Shown here: piece after piece, positions 9,778-19,359 of the stretch
Layout of the letters: each line of letters begins with the position of its first letter
Numbering within the stretch: the stretch's first letter is position 1
Source of the DNA: Yersinia hibernica
Lineage (GTDB): Bacteria > Pseudomonadota > Gammaproteobacteria > Enterobacterales > Enterobacteriaceae
Length of the DNA: 64,000 nucleotides
Assembly: GCF_004124235.1 (NCBI RefSeq)
Contig: NZ_CP032487.1
Location: forward strand, 4,650,001 to 4,714,000
Direction: 5' to 3'
The notes under the pieces: model-generated
What the model was told of the DNA's origin: nothing
Databases searched by the model: none
What the model saw: the letters and a program-made list of their open reading frames with translations, nothing else
Translations under genes and position numbers: made by a program

Positions 9778-10941
9778 TCAGTGCGTCAGCTTGTCCTGCA
9801 TGGCGTTATACACACTCACCGCCTGTTCCACAACCTCGCTATCAGCTGGTAGACCGGAAATTTGAGCAAGGGTGGCTTTCGGCCCCAATTTCGCCAGTAA
9901 CTCAACCAATTCCTGTACTTGCGGATCCTGCTCACTGCGATAACTCATTGCGGCCGCGATGCCGGTCACCAGATTATGGTGCGGCAACTGATATTCCAGT
10001 GTCCCCAGCAGCGGTTTGATCAAACGGTCACCGGCACTCAGTTTACGCAGCGGCTGGCGGCCAACACGCTCAACATCATCATGCAAGTAAGGATTTTCGA
10101 ACCGGGAGAGAATTTTATTGATATAAGCCGCATGTTTTTGTGGATCAAAAGCATAGCGTTTAATCAGCACCGCACCGCTCTCTTCCATTGCGCCCTTCAC
10201 GGTCTGGCGGACAGCTGGGTCTAAGATGGCATCACGAATAGTTTGGTGACCGGCCAACTGGCCCAAATAGGCCGTAATAGCATGCCCGGTATTCAGAGTG
10301 AAGAGTTTGCGCTCCACAAAAGCCATCAAATTATCCGTCAGTTCCATCCCGGCGATTTGTGGCGGCGGCCCTTTAAACTGGGTGCCATCAACAATCCATT
10401 CGCTGAATGTTTCTACTGTTACAGCCAGAATATCCGTACTGCCCGCCTCCGATGGCGGCACAATGCGGTCTACCGCAGAATCAACAAAACCCACATGTTG
10501 CTCCACCCATGCTTGCTCATTCTCTGGCAAAGCAGCGAAAACATGCTGTTTTAACTGGCTGGTGCCACGCACCATATTCTCACAAGCAATAATATTCAGC
10601 GGGCGGGTATTACCTTGTTGATGACGGGCAATCAAACCTTGCGCCACGGTGCCAGCAATGCGGGCCAGAATTTGTGGGCCAACCGCGGTGGTGACAATAT
10701 CAGCATCGGCAATCAGTGCCACCACTTCCGGGCTACCACTGTTGACTGCGCTAACATTTTTCACTTCTTCAACCCGCGCTTGCTCACCCACCACATTGAC
10801 CTGATAACTCTGCCGCTTATTCAGCTCATCCAACAGCGGCTGATTCACATCTGCGAAAGTGAGTTGCGCACCGGCATCAGCAAGAAGTTTACCAATGAAG
10901 CCCCGGCCAATATTACCTGCGCCAAAATGTAATGCTTTCAT
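9778..10941 (-). CDS. mtlD: Mannitol-1-phosphate 5-dehydrogenase
   Basis: NAD-dependent oxidation of mannitol 1-phosphate to fructose 6-phosphate in the cytoplasm, after uptake by MtlA. The start at 10941 gives [17 protein letters not shown], the normal N-terminus with the Rossmann GxGNxGRG motif, and a 387-aa product. A longer frame to 10971 adds ten residues not seen in the family. [16 protein letters not shown] and IKRYAFDP blocks match polyol dehydrogenases. It follows mtlA by 78 nt. Confidence 0.95.
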   Translation of the reverse strand: MKALHFGAGNIGRGFIGKLLADAGAQLTFADVNQPLLDELNKRQSYQVNVVGEQARVEEVKNVSAVNSGSPEVVALIADADIVTTAVGPQILARIAGTVAQGLIARHQQGNTRPLNIIACENMVRGTSQLKQHVFAALPENEQAWVEQHVGFVDSAVDRIVPPSEAGSTDILAVTVETFSEWIVDGTQFKGPPPQIAGMELTDNLMAFVERKLFTLNTGHAITAYLGQLAGHQTIRDAILDPAVRQTVKGAMEESGAVLIKRYAFDPQKHAAYINKILSRFENPYLHDDVERVGRQPLRKLSAGDRLIKPLLGTLEYQLPHHNLVTGIAAAMSYRSEQDPQVQELVELLAKLGPKATLAQISGLPADSEVVEQAVSVYNAMQDKLTH

Positions 10942-10964
10942 GTTTTTTACCTTTTGCTGTAAAA

Positions 10965-10987
10965 GGGCCATTTACTCCCAATGGCCC
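10965..10987 (-). terminator. Hairpin in the mtlA-mtlD gap
   Basis: An 8-bp perfect stem (GGGCCATT 10965-10972 with AATGGCCC 10980-10987) is followed on the minus strand by TTTT. It could attenuate mtlD or stabilise the mtlA transcript. Confidence 0.5.
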
Positions 10988-11019
10988 TATTCAGTGATGA
11001 CTGGGTTACTTTCCCCCAG

Positions 11020-12942
11020 TTATTTTTTACCGCCGAGCAAGTCCAGCACTTCTTGTACGTTAGTCGTTTTGCTTAAACGCTCAATGACTGAATCATCATC
11101 CAACGCATTGGTCAGGCTAGTAATCACCTGAATATGCTCATTATTACGGGCAGCAATACCAATGACCAGACGAGCCACTTCATCTTCTTCCTCACCAAAA
11201 CGCACACCTGCAGGATATTGGCAGAACACCACGCCCGTTTTCAGTACACGATCTTTGGCTTCAATGGTGCCGTGTGGCACGGCGATAGATTCGCCCAGAT
11301 AAGTGGAGGTCAGTTTTTCACGTTCCAACATAGCTTCAACATATTCTGGCTCGACATAACCGCCTGCCACTAACTGCTCACCGGCAAAGCGAATGGCTTG
11401 CTCTTTGGTGGTCGCATGTTGATTAAGGAAGACATTCTCTGCGCCCAGTCGGAACAGGTTGGCTTCAGATGGTTCAAAGCTATCATCCAGCGTTTCAATC
11501 ACTTTCTGCGCTGTTGCAGCGGCCTCACTGGCTTCAACCAAACGTGCGGTCAGGTTGTTGTACAACTGGCTGTCTAAGAAGTTAGTCAGCGAAATATGCT
11601 GTGCTTGTGGTGCATGGCGCATAGCTCGCTCGGTCAAATCACGGTGCGTGATAACTAAATCGACATCTTCTGGTAAGTTGTTGATAGCGCAGTTTGTTAC
11701 CGAGATGTACTTCAAACCCGCATCCTGTACTTTCTTACGCAACACCCCGGCCCCCATCGCACTAGAACCCATACCAGCATCACAGGCTACGATGATTTTA
11801 CGCACAGTGCTCAAATCGCCAGCAGCAGCGGCTGCATTGGCGGCTTGTGCGCCTTTAGATTGTGCTTTCATGTCTTGCATACGACGGGTCGCATCTTCCA
11901 AACTGTCTTCGTCGTCATCTTTCACTTTAGAAGTTTTCAGCAAGATAGCTGACACCACGAATGACACAGCAAAAGCCGCCGTTACTGCAGCAATGTTGGC
12001 AAAATATGCGCCTTTCGGTGTCATCGCCAATACCGCCAGGATAGAACCCGGAGATGCTGGTGAGACCAAACCGCCATTCAGCAGAGTCAGTGTGAACACA
12101 CCGGTCATACCACCCAGAATCACCGCCAGCAATAAGCGTGGGTTCATCAGAACGTATGGGAAATAGATTTCGTGGATACCACCGAAGAAGTGGATGATAG
12201 CCGCGCCGCCAGCAGATTGTTTGGCATTACCTTTGCCGAAGAACATATAAGCCATCAATACCCCCAAACCTGGGCCTGGGTTAGCTTCGATCAGGAAGAA
12301 GATAGACTTACCGGTTTCAGTGGCCTGCTGGATACCCAGCGGTGAGAAGATACCGTGGTTGATGGCGTTATTGAGGAACAGGATTTTGGCTGGCTCAACG
12401 AAGATTGATGTCAATGGCAGCAGGTTATTCTGCACCATGATATGCACGCCTTTCGACAGCACATGAGACAATATTTCAACCAATGGGCCAATCGCCATAA
12501 AGGCCAAAATAGCCAACAACATACCGATAATACCGGCTGAGAAGTTGTTAACCAGCATCTCAAAGCCGCTTTTAATTTTACCTTCAACCCAACGGTCAAA
12601 GTGTTTGATTGCCCAGCCACCTAGTGGGCCGACAATCATTGCACCGAGGAACATTGGCATATCCGCACCAACGATAACCCCCATGGTGGTAATCGCACCC
12701 ACCACACCACCACGATCACCCCCTACCAAGCGGCCACCGGTAAAACCGATCAGCAGCGGTAACAGGTAGGTGATCATCGGCCCCACCATTTTGGCTAACG
12801 TTTCATTCGGTAACCAACCTGTTGGAATAAACAGTGCGGTGATAATACCCCAGGCAATAAATGCGCCGATATTGGGCATAACCATGTTACTGAGGAATCG
12901 GCCAAAATTTTGAATTCTGACCTTTGCGTCTGGTGAAAACAT
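11020..12942 (-). CDS. mtlA: PTS mannitol-specific transporter EIICBA
   Basis: A 640-aa single-chain mannitol permease that phosphorylates mannitol during uptake. The order is membrane EIIC (about 1-340, with the GGIHE signature at 254-258), EIIB with phospho-cysteine Cys387 in VACDAGMGSS, and EIIA with phospho-histidine His557 in IAVPHGT. An alanine-rich linker (about 364-375) joins IIC to IIB. The length is close to the 637 aa of E. coli MtlA. First gene of mtlADR; four CRP-like sites lie upstream. Confidence 0.96.
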   Translation of the reverse strand: MFSPDAKVRIQNFGRFLSNMVMPNIGAFIAWGIITALFIPTGWLPNETLAKMVGPMITYLLPLLIGFTGGRLVGGDRGGVVGAITTMGVIVGADMPMFLGAMIVGPLGGWAIKHFDRWVEGKIKSGFEMLVNNFSAGIIGMLLAILAFMAIGPLVEILSHVLSKGVHIMVQNNLLPLTSIFVEPAKILFLNNAINHGIFSPLGIQQATETGKSIFFLIEANPGPGLGVLMAYMFFGKGNAKQSAGGAAIIHFFGGIHEIYFPYVLMNPRLLLAVILGGMTGVFTLTLLNGGLVSPASPGSILAVLAMTPKGAYFANIAAVTAAFAVSFVVSAILLKTSKVKDDDEDSLEDATRRMQDMKAQSKGAQAANAAAAAGDLSTVRKIIVACDAGMGSSAMGAGVLRKKVQDAGLKYISVTNCAINNLPEDVDLVITHRDLTERAMRHAPQAQHISLTNFLDSQLYNNLTARLVEASEAAATAQKVIETLDDSFEPSEANLFRLGAENVFLNQHATTKEQAIRFAGEQLVAGGYVEPEYVEAMLEREKLTSTYLGESIAVPHGTIEAKDRVLKTGVVFCQYPAGVRFGEEEDEVARLVIGIAARNNEHIQVITSLTNALDDDSVIERLSKTTNVQEVLDLLGGKK

Positions 12943-13100
12943 AAAACACCCCTATTGGTACGCGCTAACAATAAGAGCGCGATATCATTGTTTTGTTGAG
13001 GCAGTTCCGCAAAACCCGCCGGTGTTATCGAATACAAACACGCTGTATGCAAAACAAACTCTAGCATGCTCCTTTACTCACGCGTAGCTCACCCCATAAA

Positions 13101-13116
13101 TGTGATAAACATCACA
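13101..13116. promoter_or_regulatory. CRP site (perfect half-sites)
   Basis: TGTGATAAACATCACA, both pentameric half-sites identical to the CRP consensus. Confidence 0.8.
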
Positions 13117-13217
13117 CTAAACCCCCCATCACTGGGGTGTATTTGTTGATGTACATCACATTATTAGGGTGTAAGAAAACCACAGCGAAGAATTTTTAAG
13201 CTAAAAACAGCCAATAT

Positions 13218-13233
13218 GGTGATATAAATCACA
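13218..13233. promoter_or_regulatory. CRP site (one mismatch)
   Basis: GGTGATATAAATCACA, nine of ten half-site positions match the CRP consensus. Confidence 0.7.
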
Positions 13234-13261
13234 CTTTTATTGCCATCATTTGTTTTGAAAA

Positions 13262-13277
13262 TGTGATGTTAATCACA
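13262..13277. promoter_or_regulatory. CRP site (perfect half-sites)
   Basis: TGTGATGTTAATCACA, both pentameric half-sites identical to the CRP consensus. Confidence 0.8.
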
Positions 13278-13579
13278 AGTTATTTTTGCTCGCACAGAGG
13301 AGATGAGACATTCACACAACTAATAGCCTCTAAGACTCAGCTTTTAATAAAAATGTGTAATAAAGCAACAGGGAAAGGGGGAGTGTGCTGCCGGGAACAG
13401 CAGCGAAAAGTGCGCCAAAGCGGGAAAGGACACGCAGTTCGTCAGCTCGAAAGATGCAACAAGTTTACCCGCCGGCACCACCATATTTCAGCGCGGGAGA
13501 CCAAAAGGTGCGCGCCCGCACCCTTCGGCGGTTGAGTGAGCAAAAATCCAGACAAAGCCCAATCAACAAACTAAATTCA

Positions 13580-14299
13580 TCACTGCATGATACTCATGAC
13601 GCTCTTCTGCGCCGCCATCATTGCCGGATACTTAGCAACCAGATTCGCCATCATCGCGTTGTATTGTGCCGCTTGCTGCGCAGTCTGGAATTGGACGCCG
13701 CCATTATTAAAGCTGACTTGGGTGCCCTGCTGTTGCAGGAAATCGCCCACTTGCGCCAAATCCTGCACAAAGGCAGAAACCACCGGAACTGCCGGGGTCA
13801 ACACATTCGTCGGCTGAGTGACCACGTTATCAAAGACTTTATTAAACACGGCTTTCAGGTCATCGGGCTGTTTCAGTGCAGCTACAGCAGTGTCTGCTTG
13901 TGTTTTTGCAGTGCGAATCTGTTGCACCAACAGGTTTAAAGCGCCCGCGGACTGCTGTAATGCATCGCGCTTATTGAGATAATCCTGCGCGACACGAATC
14001 TCATTGATTTGTGCAATAGCGGGCGTCAGGCTGGCATCTACAGATTTACTCAGTTGCTGTGAAAAAGTGACTAAAATCGCGTAATCGCTGACATAAGGGC
14101 CAAACTTCTGCTTTTGATCTTCACTCAATGTCGGCAGTTTCATCCCACTGCGCATCACGGTGTTTTGCAGATAATCAATAAAAGCCTTACGTTGTTCTGG
14201 CTCTTTATCCCCGCAGGCAGTCAATTGGAACACCACCAGTAACGCCAGGAATGGCGCCAACCAACGTGAATATCGGGTCGTATTCAGTGCAAAAGTCAT
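13580..14299 (-). CDS. yiaF: DUF3053 lipoprotein YiaF
   Basis: A 239-aa predicted lipoprotein: positively charged N-terminus, hydrophobic stretch and lipobox LTAC with the acylated cysteine near residue 29, followed by Gly-Asp. The mature part is alanine/glutamine-rich and largely helical, ending in a methionine-rich tail. It resembles E. coli YiaF, also found near glyS. Function unknown. A GGAGTAG ribosome site precedes the start. Confidence 0.85.
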   Translation of the reverse strand: MTFALNTTRYSRWLAPFLALLVVFQLTACGDKEPEQRKAFIDYLQNTVMRSGMKLPTLSEDQKQKFGPYVSDYAILVTFSQQLSKSVDASLTPAIAQINEIRVAQDYLNKRDALQQSAGALNLLVQQIRTAKTQADTAVAALKQPDDLKAVFNKVFDNVVTQPTNVLTPAVPVVSAFVQDLAQVGDFLQQQGTQVSFNNGGVQFQTAQQAAQYNAMMANLVAKYPAMMAAQKSVMSIMQ

Positions 14300-14379
14300 G
14301 TGAAACTACTCCTGTAATAAGTACTTATCTTCACAAAATTCTATTCTTATCACTCATATCCACTAATAAGAATAGCTAA

Positions 14380-14400
14380 GGGGAGCGATAAACGCTCCCC
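14380..14400 (-). terminator. Terminator-like hairpin after glyS
   Basis: GGGGAGCG (14380-14387) pairs with CGCTCCCC (14393-14400) around a 5-nt loop, 21 nt past the glyS stop. The U-tract after it on the minus strand is weak. Confidence 0.65.
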
Positions 14401-14421
14401 TGTGATTAGCTGAGTACAGGA

Positions 14422-16491
14422 TTACTGCAACAGCGAAATATCAGCAACCTGCAAGAACAGCTCGCGTAACTTGCTCAACAATGTCAGGCGGTTAACCCGC
14501 ACGGCATCGTCTGCGTCCATCACCATTACACTGTCAAAGAACTCATCGACCGTTTCCCGCAGAGCCGCCAACTGAACCAATGCTTCTTGGTATTGGCCAG
14601 CAGCAAACACCGGCTCCAGTTTATCGCGCAGCACCACCAAATGAGTGGCCAGTTTCAGCTCAGCAGGTTCTTTCAACACGGAAGCACGAACATGGTCACT
14701 CAGCTTATCAGTAGATTTGGCCAGAATATTCGACACCCGTTTGTTGGCAGCGGCCAGTGCTGTAGCGGCATCCAGAGTACGGAAATAGGTCACCGCCTTC
14801 ACCCGAGCATCAAAATCAGCCGGTTTGGTGGGCCGGCGCGCCAGAACTGCCTGAATGGTATCGACGCTATGACCTTCATCCTGATACCAAGCACGGAAAC
14901 GGCCCAGCATAAACTCAATCACTTCATCGACCACTTTGGTGTTGGTCAGCTTACTGCCATACAGGCGCACGGCCTCTTCAGTCAGCGTTTGCAGATCCAG
15001 CGGCAAATTCTTCTCAACAATAATACGCAATACACCCAACGCCGCGCGGCGCAGAGCGAATGGGTCTTTATCGCCTTTCGGATGTTGCCCGATACCGAAA
15101 ATACCGGCCAATGTGTCCATTTTATCGGCAATCGCCAATGCACACGCCACCGGATTTGACGGCAAATTGTCACCGGCAAAACGCGGCTGATATTGCTCAT
15201 TCAGTGCGACAGCAACGTCTTCAGCTTCACCGTCATGACGGGCGTAGTGCATCCCCATCACACCTTGAGTGTCAGTGAATTCGAACACCATATTGGTCAT
15301 CAGGTCACACTTGGACAGTAAACCCGCACGTGTTGCATGGTTAACATCCGCGCCAATTTGCGCCGCAACCCAACCGGCCAGTGCTTGGATACGATCAGTT
15401 TTATCGCGCAGAGTGCCCAGTTGCTGCTGGAACAACACGGTTTCCAGACGCGGTAAATTATCTTCCAGCCGTTTTTTACGGTCAGTATTAAAGAAGAATT
15501 CAGCATCCGCCAGACGCGGGCGCACCACTTTCTCATTACCCGAAATAATCTGCTGAGGATCTTTCGATTCAATGTTGGCCACAAAAATAAAGTGTGGCAG
15601 CAAGTTACCGGCCTTGTCGTAAACCGGGAAATACTTCTGGTCACCTTTCATGGTGTACACCAGCGCTTGTGCAGGAACAGCCAGGAATTTCTCTTCAAAC
15701 TTGGCGGTCAACACCACCGGCCATTCAACCAGTGACGCCACCTCTTCCAGCAAGCTTTCACTCAGATCTGCCACACCGCCAATTTTCTGTGCGGCCAATT
15801 CAGCATCACGCTTAATGATAGCTTTGCGTAATTCATAATCAGCGATAACTTTGCCGCGCTCCAGCAACACTTCCGGGTATTGATCCGCATTATCGAGAGT
15901 GAATTCAGCTTCCCCCATAAAGCGGTGACCACGGATAACGCGGCCTGACTCGATACCCAATACAGTGCCAGGAATAACTTCAGAACCTAGCAACATGGTC
16001 ACGGTATGAACCGGGCGAACGAATTGGGTTTCTTTATCACCCCAACGCATTAGTTTAGGAATCGGCAGTTTGCTCAGGGCGGTATTTACCATCCCCGTCA
16101 GCAATAATTGTGCGGATTGCCCTGTTACGTGAGCGCGATACAGCAGCCATTCGCCTTTGTCAGTGACCAGACGTTCTGCTTGATCCACAGTAATACCACA
16201 GCCCCGCGCCCAACCTTCGGCGGCTTTGCTTGGTTTACCTTCCGCATCAAATGCTTGGGCGATTGCCGGGCCACGTTTTTCGACTTCACGATCAGCCTGA
16301 GCAGCACTTAAATTAATCACTTTTAACGCTAAACGGCGCGGGGCGGCATACCAAATAACCTCGCCATGAGGCAAATTGGCGCTATCAAGTTCAGCCGTAA
16401 AATTGGCAGCAAAAGATTCGGCCAGAGAACGAAGAGCCTTCGGCGGCAACTCTTCCGTGCCGATTTCCACCAGGAAAGTCTGTTGAGTCAT
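14422..16491 (-). CDS. glyS: Glycyl-tRNA synthetase beta subunit
   Basis: Beta subunit of the heterotetrameric (alpha2-beta2) bacterial glycyl-tRNA synthetase; it contributes tRNA recognition while GlyQ carries the catalytic core. The product is 689 aa, the E. coli length, starting [19 protein letters not shown]. The C-terminal part is the DALR-type anticodon-binding region. It starts 10 nt after the glyQ stop, forming a two-gene operon. Confidence 0.97.
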   Translation of the reverse strand: MTQQTFLVEIGTEELPPKALRSLAESFAANFTAELDSANLPHGEVIWYAAPRRLALKVINLSAAQADREVEKRGPAIAQAFDAEGKPSKAAEGWARGCGITVDQAERLVTDKGEWLLYRAHVTGQSAQLLLTGMVNTALSKLPIPKLMRWGDKETQFVRPVHTVTMLLGSEVIPGTVLGIESGRVIRGHRFMGEAEFTLDNADQYPEVLLERGKVIADYELRKAIIKRDAELAAQKIGGVADLSESLLEEVASLVEWPVVLTAKFEEKFLAVPAQALVYTMKGDQKYFPVYDKAGNLLPHFIFVANIESKDPQQIISGNEKVVRPRLADAEFFFNTDRKKRLEDNLPRLETVLFQQQLGTLRDKTDRIQALAGWVAAQIGADVNHATRAGLLSKCDLMTNMVFEFTDTQGVMGMHYARHDGEAEDVAVALNEQYQPRFAGDNLPSNPVACALAIADKMDTLAGIFGIGQHPKGDKDPFALRRAALGVLRIIVEKNLPLDLQTLTEEAVRLYGSKLTNTKVVDEVIEFMLGRFRAWYQDEGHSVDTIQAVLARRPTKPADFDARVKAVTYFRTLDAATALAAANKRVSNILAKSTDKLSDHVRASVLKEPAELKLATHLVVLRDKLEPVFAAGQYQEALVQLAALRETVDEFFDSVMVMDADDAVRVNRLTLLSKLRELFLQVADISLLQ

Positions 16492-16500
16492 GACAGCCTC

Positions 16501-17415
16501 TTAGTTCTGATTCTTTTTGCACATAGGGAAGCCCAATGCCTCGCGGGAGGCATAATAAGCCTCGGCGACCGCTTTGGTCAGCGTACGAATGCGCAGAATA
16601 TAGCGCTGACGCTCAGTCACCGAGATGGCTTTACGGGCGTCAAGCAGATTAAATGTGTGGCCCGCTTTCAGAATACGTTCATAAGCGGGCAACGGTAGCG
16701 GAACTTCCAGCGCCAGCAGTGACTGAGCTTCTTTCTCATACTGTTCAAAGCAGGAGAACAGGAAGTCCACATCGGCGTATTCAAAGTTATAGGTGGATTG
16801 CTCCACTTCATTTTGATGATAAATATCGCCGTAGGTGGTTTTACCCAGTGGGCCATCGCACCAAATCAGGTCATAGACACTGTCTACACCCTGAATGTAC
16901 ATTGCCAAACGTTCCAGCCCATAGGTTATCTCGCCGGTGACTGGCTTACATTCCAAGCCCCCCACTTGCTGGAAGTAAGTGAACTGAGTCACTTCCATGC
17001 CGTTGAGCCACACTTCCCAGCCCAGCCCCCAGGCACCCAATGTTGGGTTCTCCCAGTTATCTTCGACAAAGCGGATGTCATGAATCATCGTGTCCAGGCC
17101 CAATTCTTTCAATGAACCTAAATACAGTTCCTGAATGTTGTCGGGCGAGGGCTTAATAATCACCTGGAACTGATAATAGTGTTGCAGGCGGTTCGGGTTC
17201 TCACCGTAGCGACCATCGGTCGGGCGGCGCGAGGGTTGTACATAAGCGGCAGCGATTGGCTCTGGGCCAAGCGCGCGCAGGCAGGTCATGGGGTGGGAAG
17301 TACCCGCGCCGACTTCCATGTCCAGTGGTTGAACAATGGTGCAGCCTTGGCGCGCCCAATAGTCCTGTAACGTCAGGATCAGGCCCTGAAAGGTCTTGGT
17401 ATCAAACTTTTGCAT
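16501..17415 (-). CDS. glyQ: Glycyl-tRNA synthetase alpha subunit
   Basis: Class II catalytic subunit of glycyl-tRNA synthetase, 304 aa, activating glycine with ATP. It starts [25 protein letters not shown] and contains the family blocks [12 protein letters not shown] and [12 protein letters not shown]. First gene of glyQS. Confidence 0.97.
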   Translation of the reverse strand: MQKFDTKTFQGLILTLQDYWARQGCTIVQPLDMEVGAGTSHPMTCLRALGPEPIAAAYVQPSRRPTDGRYGENPNRLQHYYQFQVIIKPSPDNIQELYLGSLKELGLDTMIHDIRFVEDNWENPTLGAWGLGWEVWLNGMEVTQFTYFQQVGGLECKPVTGEITYGLERLAMYIQGVDSVYDLIWCDGPLGKTTYGDIYHQNEVEQSTYNFEYADVDFLFSCFEQYEKEAQSLLALEVPLPLPAYERILKAGHTFNLLDARKAISVTERQRYILRIRTLTKAVAEAYYASREALGFPMCKKNQN

Positions 17416-17567
17416 GTTGGATTCGCACGCGATACAAGTGGATTAAAATGGAATGGGTCAGTATACCCGTTGACCGTAAGATATACAGCCAGAATCCAGC
17501 AAGATGTCAGGATCGGGGTGAATTTATTGATTAATTTTGCAAAAAATAGCGGAAACTGAAGGAGAAG

Positions 17568-17611
17568 GGCCGTATCTGAAAAGAAAAACAAGCCTATTTT
17601 TAGATACGGCC
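17568..17611. repeat. 10-bp perfect inverted repeat upstream of glyQ
   Basis: GGCCGTATCT (17568-17577) and AGATACGGCC (17602-17611) flank a 24-nt A/T-rich loop. It lies about 150 bp upstream of glyQ and could be a transcript hairpin (terminator for the small frame at 17666-17980, or a leader structure). Confidence 0.6.
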
Positions 17612-17665
17612 GGATATTGCTTTACGACATAAGCTCTCAGTGCCATTGCTACCACCTTATATTAT

Positions 17666-17980
17666 TCAAGGCCGTCGACAACCAAACCAACAACGCCAGT
17701 ATATCGGCGGAGCTATGGCGGACAGAGCCACCGCTTGCTGGCGGCGTCTACCTTGCTGAGAAGATAAAATGGGCCGCTTATCCACATGATTGGCATAACC
17801 CTTACTTGTACTTGGCCCTTTAAAATTGCATTGATAAATACAGGAGCCACAGCAAATGGGTTTCTCGCCCAACTGAAACGCCGTGGCGGTGTGGATACAA
17901 CCAAGAAAAACCCCCAAGCCGAATATACCTATCAAGGGCTTTTTTAGTTTATTTTGCTTTAAATTCATAAATTTACTCAT
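17666..17980 (-). CDS. Small hypothetical secreted/Cys-rich ORF, doubtful
   Basis: A 104-aa frame with a plausible signal sequence: basic residues KLKK, a hydrophobic stretch (about 16-35), then a cysteine-rich patch CCGSCIYQC at about 43-51. The second half is basic and compositionally odd, and a second minus-strand frame (17713-17904) overlaps it, so a frameshifted remnant is possible. No good ribosome site precedes ATG 17980 or the inner ATG 17968. I recognise no family. The 734-bp space between glyQ and tag holds nothing else gene-like. Confidence 0.3.
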   Translation of the reverse strand: MSKFMNLKQNKLKKPLIGIFGLGVFLGCIHTATAFQLGEKPICCGSCIYQCNFKGPSTSKGYANHVDKRPILSSQQGRRRQQAVALSAIAPPIYWRCWFGCRRP

Positions 17981-18149
17981 ATATTATTAAACAAGTAACG
18001 AATAGCAGCAATTAATGCTGCTAGAGGTTAATTATCGCTCTATAACTTATTGCGTCAAACCTCTCAGCAAATATAAAATGTGTAGGTTGCTTATCATCGC
18101 CCGAACAGCGATTATCCCCAGCCATGGGTCAGATAGAGGAATACGTCAG

Positions 18150-18722
18150 ATGGCTATAGAACGCTGTGGCTGGGTCACATCAGATCCACTCTATATCGCT
18201 TATCACGATAACGAATGGGGCATTCCGCAGAGAAATAATCAGGCGCTGTTTGAGATGCTGTGTCTCGAAGGGCAACAAGCCGGACTTTCCTGGATAACCG
18301 TGCTGAAAAAACGTGAACACTATCGCCAATGTTTCTATCATTTTGATCCCATACGGGTGGCGAAAATGGGGCCAGAAGAAGTAGAAAAACTGATGTTGGA
18401 CAGCGGTATTATCCGCCATCGCGGTAAAATTCAGGCCATTATTACCAATGCCCAAGCCTATCTGGCCATGGAAGCCAGCGGCGAAGATTTTTCGCATTTT
18501 ATCTGGAGCTTTGTCGACGGTGAGCCAAAAATTAATCATTGGTGGTGTTTAGCGGAGTCGCCCGCGACCACGCCAATTTCCGATGCCATGTCAAAAGCCC
18601 TCAAAAAACGTGGTTTTAAGTTTATCGGCTCCACTATTTGCTATGCATTTATGCAGGCCAGTGGCCTGGTGAACGACCATCTGGCGAGCTGTTTTTGTCA
18701 TCCGGATAATACGGTAAAATGA
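18150..18722 (+). CDS. tag: DNA-3-methyladenine glycosylase I
   Basis: A 190-aa base-excision repair enzyme removing 3-methyladenine from alkylated DNA. The start at 18150 is preceded by AGAGGA and gives MAIERCGWVTSDPLYIAYHDNEWG, the typical N-terminus; the frame is open upstream to 18015 without family similarity. The zinc-binding residues appear as Cys6, His19, His177 and Cys181, matching the spacing of the E. coli enzyme. The stop overlaps the start of yiaC by 4 nt. Confidence 0.95.
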   Translation: MAIERCGWVTSDPLYIAYHDNEWGIPQRNNQALFEMLCLEGQQAGLSWITVLKKREHYRQCFYHFDPIRVAKMGPEEVEKLMLDSGIIRHRGKIQAIITNAQAYLAMEASGEDFSHFIWSFVDGEPKINHWWCLAESPATTPISDAMSKALKKRGFKFIGSTICYAFMQASGLVNDHLASCFCHPDNTVK

Positions 18723-19180
18723 TAAGAGCTTACCAACCTGACGATCTCGAGTCTTTGATGCAATTGTGGCTGACCAGTACAATTGCAGCACACCCTTTTA
18801 TTGCCGAGCAATATTGGCACGAGAGCGCCGCATTAGTACGAAATACCTATCTTCCCGCGGCGCGTACTTGGGTATATTTACCACAAGATGTTCACCCGCA
18901 AGCCGTTGATGGCGAAAACACCATCGCTGGATTTATTAGTGTCCTCGAAGAACAACTGGTAGGCGCGCTATTTGTTGACCAATCCTATTACGGCAAAGGA
19001 GTTGGCAAAATACTGATGAATTATATTCAGCAGCACTATAACGCGCTAACTCTGGAGGTTTATCAACAAAACCACCGGGCTTATCACTTTTATCGTAAAC
19101 AAGGTTTTATTGTTACTGATCTAGACCACAATGCGGAAACTAAAAGCATTATTTTAACCATGCACTGGCAACGACCATAA
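18719..19180 (+). CDS. yiaC: GNAT N-acetyltransferase YiaC
   Basis: A 153-aa acetyltransferase with the acetyl-CoA loop YYGKGVGKILM and the LEVYQQNHRAYHFYRKQGF block. It matches E. coli YiaC, reported as a lysine acetyltransferase. ATGA overlap with tag indicates translational coupling. The next 180 bp (19181-19359) are very A/T-rich and show no gene. Confidence 0.88.
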   Translation: MIRAYQPDDLESLMQLWLTSTIAAHPFIAEQYWHESAALVRNTYLPAARTWVYLPQDVHPQAVDGENTIAGFISVLEEQLVGALFVDQSYYGKGVGKILMNYIQQHYNALTLEVYQQNHRAYHFYRKQGFIVTDLDHNAETKSIILTMHWQRP

Positions 19181-19359
19181 ATATAAAACCCCGCCAATAA
19201 TTCATATTACCCCCATCACATAAAATATATTTCCATTCTATAAAAAGAATAAAAAACAAATAGAAAGAAAATTAAATGACTTATTTAATCTCTATTCTCT
19301 ATAGTGGCAATTGAGTTTATAAAATTTAAATTCCACCCAATGATATATGCGAGGCCATT

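Larger units (their letters stand above)
12943..13579 (-). promoter_or_regulatory. Promoter/leader region of mtlA with four CRP-like sites
   Basis: Four sites of the form TGTGA-N6-TCACA lie upstream of mtlA. 13101-13116 and 13262-13277 are perfect in both half-sites; 13218-13233 has one mismatch (GGTGA half); 13145-13160 has only its right half intact. Such an array is known for enteric mtlA and gives cAMP-CRP activation. The remaining part, about 13290-13579, shows no gene; the frames there lack ribosome sites and family resemblance. Confidence 0.8.

Noticed and set aside
11459..12166. 235-aa plus-strand frame opposite mtlA
   Set aside because: Serine/alanine-rich antisense shadow of the mtlA coding sequence, which is fully conserved on the other strand.
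13263..13939. Plus-strand frames of 90 and 184 aa between the mtlA promoter and yiaF
   Set aside because: They run over CRP sites or opposite yiaF, have no ribosome site and low-complexity, arginine/histidine-rich translation.
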